58,751 nucleotides of DNA. Source: an uncultured Alistipes sp. GTDB taxonomy: Bacteria > Bacteroidota > Bacteroidia > Bacteroidales > Rikenellaceae. The notes under the pieces were generated by a model. That model worked only from the letters and a program-made list of their open reading frames with translations. It did no database searches and was not told the DNA's origin. The stretch lies in the NCBI GenBank assembly GCA_947573795.1, contig CANPHE010000015.1, positions 1-58,751 of the forward strand. The letters run 5' to 3'. Positions within the stretch are counted from its first letter, which is position 1; every line of letters starts with the position of its first letter. The translations under genes and the position numbers were made by a program. Shown here piece after piece: positions 53,939-58,751 of this stretch.

Positions 53939-55054
53939 TCAATCCTGCCGCTCCTCCGACGCATCCAGCATCGAGAGCGCGAAAGCATAGGCCCCGACGG
54001 AGATGGCACGGCTCGCACCGAGTTTCGAGATCGCGACGCCGATGCGTTTCTGCGGATCGTAAGCCACGTAACGGTCCGAACCGTAGACTTTCAGCGGACG
54101 CATTCCGCCGCGTGCGAAAGCCTCGAACTCCGCATCGTCGTCCAGGTCGTACACCTTCATCTGCACGCGCCCCACCGTTTCGCCGCCGAGCGTATGCAAC
54201 TCGGATCGCAACTCCCGAAGCAACGCAGGCATGATATGCTTGCGAGCAGCCGTTATGCCGCCGCCGATGACGATCAGGGAGTCGGTCAGTGTCACGGCCG
54301 TAGCCATGGCGTCGCCCGCCACTTCGCCCATTTCCGCAAAAGCCCGCCGCGCAGCTTCGATATTTCCTTCGCGTTTGCCGTCGGCGATTTCGCAGATATC
54401 CTTCGGCTCCAAACCGTGATCGGGATTTCCCGACAGCTCGCCGTATACCCGCTTCACGGCCCGCACCGCCACGCCTTCTTCGACGATTACGCCGTCGAGT
54501 TTCTTGTGTTTGAGGCAAAAAGTCTCCACGCAGGAGTTGTCGCCGCGATTCAGACGACCGTCGACGACCATGCCCACGCCGAAACCCGTACCGAAAGTAT
54601 AGCCCAGCAGATTCCGGTAACGTTTGCCGCTGCCCGCCTTTTCCAGCCGGGCATTGATCTCGGGCAGCACGCCGCCCAATGCCTCGCCGTAAGCGAACAG
54701 ATCGCCGTCGTTGTTGATGAAGACCGGAATGCCGAAAGTCATCTCCAGAAACGGCCCCAGCGCCACTCCGTCGCGAAACGACGGGAAGTTCGGAAGATAG
54801 CCTCCGATAATACCGTTCGGATAGTCGGCCGGGCCGGGAAAGGCGAAAGAAATGGCCACGGGAGGCTCCTGCAACTGCGCGATGATCTGTCGGAAACCCT
54901 TCACCATGGTTTGCAGGCAGAGGTCCAGGTCGTGGGCATTCGAAGGCATCGTAACGGGTGCCACGATGAACTCGTTGGCCCGCATCGCTCCGAAGACGAA
55001 GTTCGTACCGCCGGCATCCAACGTAATGACGATGCGGTTATCGTGCGAATACAT
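53939..55054 (-). CDS. ROK-family sugar kinase
   Basis: 371 residues. The ATP-binding phosphate loop is ITLDAGGTNFVFG near the start; NNDGDLFAYGEAL holds the catalytic Asp, followed by GYTFGTGFGVGMV and IGGGITAARKHIMP. The canonical ROK zinc cluster is not evident. It should phosphorylate a hexose such as glucose or fructose; specificity unknown. It precedes the DUF4886 gene's downstream side on the same strand (gap 35 bases). Confidence 0.9.
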   Translation of the reverse strand: MYSHDNRIVITLDAGGTNFVFGAMRANEFIVAPVTMPSNAHDLDLCLQTMVKGFRQIIAQLQEPPVAISFAFPGPADYPNGIIGGYLPNFPSFRDGVALGPFLEMTFGIPVFINNDGDLFAYGEALGGVLPEINARLEKAGSGKRYRNLLGYTFGTGFGVGMVVDGRLNRGDNSCVETFCLKHKKLDGVIVEEGVAVRAVKRVYGELSGNPDHGLEPKDICEIADGKREGNIEAARRAFAEMGEVAGDAMATAVTLTDSLIVIGGGITAARKHIMPALLRELRSELHTLGGETVGRVQMKVYDLDDDAEFEAFARGGMRPLKVYGSDRYVAYDPQKRIGVAISKLGASRAISVGAYAFALSMLDASEERQD

Positions 55055-55089
55055 ATAGGTCGATCAAGTTTTAGGTTAGTCGAAAACAT

Positions 55090-56019
55090 TTAATGGGCGG
55101 CCGCCGGACGAAGATACGCTCCGACCGCCTCAGGCAGCTTGAAGTCCGAGAGCGTCGTGACGGCTTTCGGATGTTTCACGGCTTCGTGGGCCGCACGGCG
55201 GGCCATCCGGGCATAATATTCCGAAATACGCTCGGGCCGATAGGCATTTTGCGTCACGTCGCGGCCGAAAATCGCCTCGAACCAGGCGCAGGCAGCCGTA
55301 TAACGGCCGTAATCCAGATTCAAATGGTATCCGTCGCGCGTGAAATGATCGCCGACGAACGACGTGCGACCGTTCTGAATCGCCGTACCCGAAGGGATCA
55401 CCAGATCGGTATGGGCGAGTTTGGGCGCGGCCCGGAAAACGGCCTTGACGATCGCTTTGTACATCGTCATCTGGTCCCGGTCGTAATTGGCGAAAGCCTT
55501 GTGCGTCGAAGTACTTTCGTAGGCCCAGGTCTGGTGCATCATCAGTTTCATATCGGGATTCGACGCATACTGGCGCACATAGGCGGCCAGCTCGGGCAGC
55601 GAACGTTCGTAAGTCTCATATTGGCCCGAAAATCCGCTGGCCTGTTGCAGCGAAATGAAATCCCACGCCTCGTCGCGGATCACCGTAAGCAGCGAAACCT
55701 CCTTCGTGTTGACCTTCTCGCCATCCACGATTTTCCGGTACTGGTAGGCCGGAGCATCCTCACGGGCGTTGTTCACATGGCGCTCCAGCGTACAGCCGCC
55801 GATGTAGGCGTTTCCGATAACCACCTCGATGCCCTCGGCCGCGCAGAGTTCATAGAGGTACTGTTCGACGGCATCCTGCGAAAAACTATTGCCGATGGCC
55901 AGAATCCGCACGGGGCGTTCCGCAGCCCGGCAGGTGCCCAGCGAAAATCCGAGTGCGACAAGCAGCAGCAACGCCACGTGCCGAAAGGCACGCATATGGC
56001 AGAAAACGATCTTTTTCAT
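55090..56019 (-). CDS. secreted DUF4886 SGNH-hydrolase-like protein
   Basis: 309 residues with a signal peptide ending near LGTCRAA. SGNH block I is ILAIGNSFSQDAV with the nucleophile serine, block III-like FISLQQASGFSGQ, and the late GDHFTRDGYHLN supplies the Asp-x-x-His dyad. Family members act as carbohydrate esterases or are of unknown substrate. It sits 35 bases upstream of the ROK kinase, so a shared glycan pathway is possible. Confidence 0.85.
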   Translation of the reverse strand: MKKIVFCHMRAFRHVALLLLVALGFSLGTCRAAERPVRILAIGNSFSQDAVEQYLYELCAAEGIEVVIGNAYIGGCTLERHVNNAREDAPAYQYRKIVDGEKVNTKEVSLLTVIRDEAWDFISLQQASGFSGQYETYERSLPELAAYVRQYASNPDMKLMMHQTWAYESTSTHKAFANYDRDQMTMYKAIVKAVFRAAPKLAHTDLVIPSGTAIQNGRTSFVGDHFTRDGYHLNLDYGRYTAACAWFEAIFGRDVTQNAYRPERISEYYARMARRAAHEAVKHPKAVTTLSDFKLPEAVGAYLRPAAAH

Positions 56020-56182
56020 AAATCAGGTTCTTTCATTGGTTCGGGAAATCGTTGCGGGCGGTCGATCGTTCAAAACGTCGGGACCGCATCCGATTTCAAA
56101 ATTAGCAATTTATCCGCAATCGGGCAAATCCGCGACCGTTTATTTCATACCCAGTCTCGCGATTCGGCTCCATTTCCCGCCG

Positions 56183-57388
56183 TCATTCGGCGATAACACC
56201 CGAGCCTACCAGTTCGTCGCCGTCGTACCAGGCGGCGAACTGCCCGGGAGCGACGCCGCGCTGCGGCGTATCGAACACGAGGAATCCGCCTGCGTCGCGC
56301 AGATAGAGCGTCGCCGCCTGCAACGGCTGCCGATAGCGGATACGCACCGAGAAACGCGCCTGCCCGCCCGCGGACAAGCGCCGCGAAGGATCGATCCAGT
56401 GCATGTCTTCGGCCGCGATGCGCAGTGCCGGGCGCCACAGTCCCGGATGCGCATCACCTTCGCCGACGTAGACCGTATTCTGCACGGTATCCGTCGCCAG
56501 GATGAACAGCGACTCCTTGCGTCCGCCGATCCCCAGCCCCTTGCGCTGACCGATCGTATAGAAATGGGCTCCATTGTGTTCGCCGATCTTCTTGCCGTCA
56601 CGGACCGTATAGCGCCACGGAGCGCTCAACGCCTCCAGCACCTCGGTCGCGGGGTTTTCATCCGACCCGGGCAGGGCGATTTCGCGCCGGTATTTGGGCC
56701 ATGACGACAGAATTTCATGAACGTTGCCCCGTTTCGCCGCGAGTTTCTGTTGCAGGAAAACCGGAAGGTCGACCTTTCCCACGAAGCAGATGCCCTGCGA
56801 ATCCTTGCGGCGTGCCGTCGCGAGCCCCTGCTCGGCTGCGATACGCCGCACTTCGGGTTTGAGCAGATCGCCGATCGGAAAGAGCGCACGGCTCAACTGT
56901 TCCTGCGAAAGCTGACAGAGGAAATAACTCTGGTCTTTGTTGGGATCGCTTCCCGCGAGCAGATGGTATACGGGTTCACCGTCGGGACCCTCCGTCACGG
57001 TTTTGCGGCAATAGTGCCCCGTAGCCACGAAATCGGCGCCCAGTTTCAGCGCCTCGCGCAGGAAGACGTCGAACTTGATTTCGCGGTTGCACAGCACGTC
57101 GGGATTGGGCGTGCGGCCCCGTTCGTACTCGGCGAACATGTAATCGACGACCCGCGTACGGTAGTCCGCCGACAGATCGGTGACATGCAACGGAATGTCC
57201 AGTTTCTTGGCGACCAGTTCGGCGAATACCCGATCGTCGTGCCACGGGCAGTCGCCCTCGAGCGTACCGGTCGTGTCGTGCCAGTTAATCATGAAAAGTC
57301 CGACGACCTCATGTCCCTGCTGTTTGAGCAGGTAAGCTGCGACGGACGAATCCACGCCGCCCGAGAGGCCGATAACCACACGTGCCAT
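56183..57388 (-). CDS. mnmA: tRNA-specific 2-thiouridylase
   Basis: 401 residues. PP-loop motif LSGGVDSSVA (8-17), catalytic cysteines in NPDVLCNREIKF and GICFVGK, and the C-terminal RYRQPLQAATLYL domain are all in place. It thiolates U34 of tRNA Lys, Glu and Gln; the tRNA-Gln(TTG) encoded here is a likely substrate. It begins 9 bases after the rimM stop. Confidence 0.97.
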   Translation of the reverse strand: MARVVIGLSGGVDSSVAAYLLKQQGHEVVGLFMINWHDTTGTLEGDCPWHDDRVFAELVAKKLDIPLHVTDLSADYRTRVVDYMFAEYERGRTPNPDVLCNREIKFDVFLREALKLGADFVATGHYCRKTVTEGPDGEPVYHLLAGSDPNKDQSYFLCQLSQEQLSRALFPIGDLLKPEVRRIAAEQGLATARRKDSQGICFVGKVDLPVFLQQKLAAKRGNVHEILSSWPKYRREIALPGSDENPATEVLEALSAPWRYTVRDGKKIGEHNGAHFYTIGQRKGLGIGGRKESLFILATDTVQNTVYVGEGDAHPGLWRPALRIAAEDMHWIDPSRRLSAGGQARFSVRIRYRQPLQAATLYLRDAGGFLVFDTPQRGVAPGQFAAWYDGDELVGSGVIAE

Positions 57389-57397
57389 AATTCCTTT

Positions 57398-57925
57398 TTA
57401 TAAATCGGTAATTCCTTCGGGCAGCACCATGCGGATCCGATGCTCCTCGAAATCGATATGCGCGATGAACTCCTCGACGGCCGGAACCAGGATGCGGCGT
57501 CCGTCGATCTCCAACTCGAAAAGCGGATTGGCGTCGCTGTCGTAATAGTCGGTCAAGGTTCCCGAGAAGATTTTGCTTCCGGACTCCGCCCGAAACTCCT
57601 CGGCTTCGACCGCGAACCCGATCAAATCTTCGAGGTAGAATTCGTCGTCCTCCTCCTCGCCCGTCGCAATCCGAAATTCGAGTCCCAGCAACTCCTGAGC
57701 CCGCCGCTCCGTATCGAGATCGGCGAATGCAGCCACGGCGCCGCTCCGTCCGCGCCGCTCGAAGCGTTCGCACCAAAGAGGGACTTCAAGGCTGTCGATC
57801 GAAACCAGCAGCGGCATGCGCTCCGGATCGAAATCGTCGGGAAAAGCATCGTAAAGCGAGAGCATGACACCCCCGTCCGTACCGAAAAGGCGGTTGATTC
57901 TGCCTGCGGGAATAGTAGTCGTCAC
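57398..57925 (-). CDS. rimM: 16S rRNA processing protein RimM, GTG start
   Basis: 175 residues. I chose GTG 57925 because it recovers the expected N terminus (VTTTIPAGRINRLFGTDGGV); the first ATG at 57865 would remove the conserved GRI and FGTDGGV motifs. The PRC-barrel C-terminal half ends EFIAHIDFEEHRIRMVLPEG. It assists 30S maturation by binding S19. Transcribed from the promoter repeat. Confidence 0.9.
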   Translation of the reverse strand: MTTTIPAGRINRLFGTDGGVMLSLYDAFPDDFDPERMPLLVSIDSLEVPLWCERFERRGRSGAVAAFADLDTERRAQELLGLEFRIATGEEEDDEFYLEDLIGFAVEAEEFRAESGSKIFSGTLTDYYDSDANPLFELEIDGRRILVPAVEEFIAHIDFEEHRIRMVLPEGITDL

Positions 57926-57991
57926 GATTTTGAAACAATTTTGGGTATTACGGGCCGATCGGAATATCCGATTTTCACCCGTTCGGGGAGT

Positions 57992-58075
57992 CAAAGATAC
58001 GAATAAGCCGAGAGAAAAAAGCAAGCTCGCTTGCATTTTTTCCGAGGCGCAGTATCTTCGGCGAAGCCAAAGATA
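57992..58075 (-). repeat. dispersed terminator-promoter repeat, copy D1 (drives rimM)
   Basis: Nearly identical to copy A over about 85 bases: hairpin GCAAG-CGAG-CTTGC with T6, then TATCTTTG at 57992-57999 on the minus strand. The right edge is a second inverted hairpin, GTATCTT...AAGATAC, containing the D2 -7 element. Confidence 0.82.
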
Positions 58076-58130
58076 CGAATAAGCCGAATACAACGCCAAA
58101 TTTATCGGAACATTGCCAAGCGGAGCACAG
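58068..58130 (-). repeat. dispersed promoter repeat, copy D2
   Basis: On the minus strand TTTG (58097-58100), 21 bases, TATCTTTG (58068-58075), preceded by TTGGCAATGTTCCGATAAA, similar to copies B and C. In tandem with D1. Confidence 0.75.
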
Positions 58131-58210
58131 CCAAAGAGAAGAGGTCGAGTACGAAAGCGTATTCGCCCGCATTTCGCCGGACGAATAATCAAGACGCTCC
58201 CGAATACGAG

Positions 58211-58245
58211 AAAACGGCGAATGCCGAATGACATTCACCGTTTTT
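58211..58245 (-). terminator. rpsP terminator
   Basis: AAAACGGCGAATG (58211-58223) and CATTCACCGTTTT (58232-58244) form a 13-position stem with one G-T, T-rich at its 3' side on either strand. Confidence 0.8.
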
Positions 58246-58335
58246 CTTTCGAAGCCTGGAGATTCGACGCCCGAACGATCCGATTTCAAGATTCAACCCG
58301 AAAATCTCCGTCGAACGCCGGTCCGCAATCAATGC

Positions 58336-58751
58336 CTATTCAGCAGCGGGAGCTTCGGCCTCGGCTGCGGCAGCCTCGGCGGCCTCTTTGGCAGCGGCTT
58401 CAGCGGCAGCCTTCTTCTCGGCGATAGCTGCGGCACGCTCCTCCTTGACCTTGGCCTCGGCAGCCAAACGAGCCTTCTCGGCCGACTTGGCGTCGGATGC
58501 CAGCTTGTTGGTCTTGGCCTCGATCTTACCGTTCTTGGCCTCCATCCATTTGTTGAAACGAGCCTCGGCTTCGGTTTCGGTGAAAGCGCCCTTGGCGACA
58601 CCGCCCAGCAGGTGCTTCTTGTAGAGTACGCCCTTGTACGAGAGGATAGCCCGACAGGTATCCGTAGGTTGTGCGCCTTTGAGTAACCAACCCAGTGCTT
58701 GCTCGAAGTTCAGGTCGATCGTAGCAGGATTCGTGTTGGGGTTGTAGGTAC
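58336..58751 (-). CDS. rpsP: 30S ribosomal protein S16, C-terminal part (5' end outside window)
   Basis: Open from the window edge for 138 codons to TAG 58336-58338. The S16 core reads TYNPNTNPATIDLNFEQALG and LLKGAQPTDTCRAILSYKG. An Ala/Glu/Lys-rich tail of about 65 residues follows (for example KKAAAEAAAKEAAEAAAAEA), characteristic of Bacteroidetes S16 and absent from the 82-residue E. coli protein. Confidence 0.95.
   Translation of the reverse strand, partial: TYNPNTNPATIDLNFEQALGWLLKGAQPTDTCRAILSYKGVLYKKHLLGGVAKGAFTETEAEARFNKWMEAKNGKIEAKTNKLASDAKSAEKARLAAEAKVKEERAAAIAEKKAAAEAAAKEAAEAAAAEAEAPAAE

Larger units (their letters stand above)
57926..58335. other. rimM-rpsP intergenic region: two promoter repeats and a terminator
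   Basis: No gene. Contains the repeat copy D1 (57992-58075), copy D2 (58068-58130), and the rpsP terminator (58211-58245). rimM and rpsP are therefore probably separate transcripts. Confidence 0.7.

Noticed and set aside
57865..57867. ATG start for rimM
   Set aside because: It would delete the conserved GRI and FGTDGGV N-terminal motifs; GTG 57925 restores them.
46700..58130. CRISPR array
   Set aside because: The repeated units are dispersed kilobases apart in both orientations, not regularly spaced, and no cas genes are present.

Overview
The window looks like chromosomal DNA from a gut Bacteroidetes, most likely Alistipes (Rikenellaceae). The grounds are high GC for the phylum, Bacteroidetes promoters (TTTG, about 20 nt, TAnnTTTG), poorly conserved Shine-Dalgarno sites, a Rho with a long N-terminal insertion, a long NusB, an extended S16 tail and class III ribonucleotide reductase. 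The genus is inferred from overall resemblance, not from a search. I see no prophage, insertion sequence, CRISPR array or integrase; this is mostly core genome with a few accessory modules.

Layout. 1-3.8 kb: 3' end of era, a TPR protein and an MFS transporter. 4-5.7 kb: an MBL-like secreted protein divergent from an HxlR regulator. 5.8-12.4 kb: an RND tripartite efflux operon (adaptor, pump, outer-membrane channel, joined by ATGA overlaps) divergent from its probable AraC regulator. 12.6-16.5 kb: tRNA-Gly and a lepA-acyl-CoA synthetase pair. 16.7-20 kb: DUF4855 lipoprotein, hot-dog thioesterase and NhaD antiporter, the last two lying between inverted copies of an extragenic repeat. 20.3-23 kb: tRNA-Gln, GlsB-like membrane protein, TSCPD protein and a PagL-like outer-membrane deacylase. 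23.4-39.2 kb: a long minus-strand housekeeping block with TPR protein, gyrA, TapB-like protein, ftsK-lolA and plsC-parE-parC-aroK-murI. 39.3-44.3 kb: a short transcript carrying an 18-codon ORF, rho, a LuxC-like reductase, a pRiA4b-ORF3-like protein, miaA and tRNA-Leu. 44.3-48.4 kb: S1/P1 nuclease, DUF1573 protein, nusB, and a TPM-LemA pair. 48.6-51.5 kb: nrdD-nrdG behind a cobalamin riboswitch. 51.6-53.8 kb: a small unknown ORF and a metal-efflux permease with its HMA-AraC regulator. 53.9-58.75 kb: ROK kinase, DUF4886 esterase, mnmA, rimM and the 3' part of rpsP.

Four things deserve attention. (1) A dispersed repeat carrying a complete Bacteroidetes promoter, in some copies preceded by a terminator-like hairpin, lies upstream of lepA, the TSCPD gene, the TPM-LemA pair and rimM, always pointing into the gene. 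(2) A canonical cobalamin riboswitch precedes the B12-independent anaerobic ribonucleotide reductase. (3) A two-gene metal module has a regulator fusing an HMA-like CxxC segment to an AraC DNA-binding domain, and a 21-bp-phased direct repeat just upstream of the permease promoter. (4) A short transcription unit upstream of rho has its own promoter, an 18-codon hydrophobic ORF and a strong terminator.
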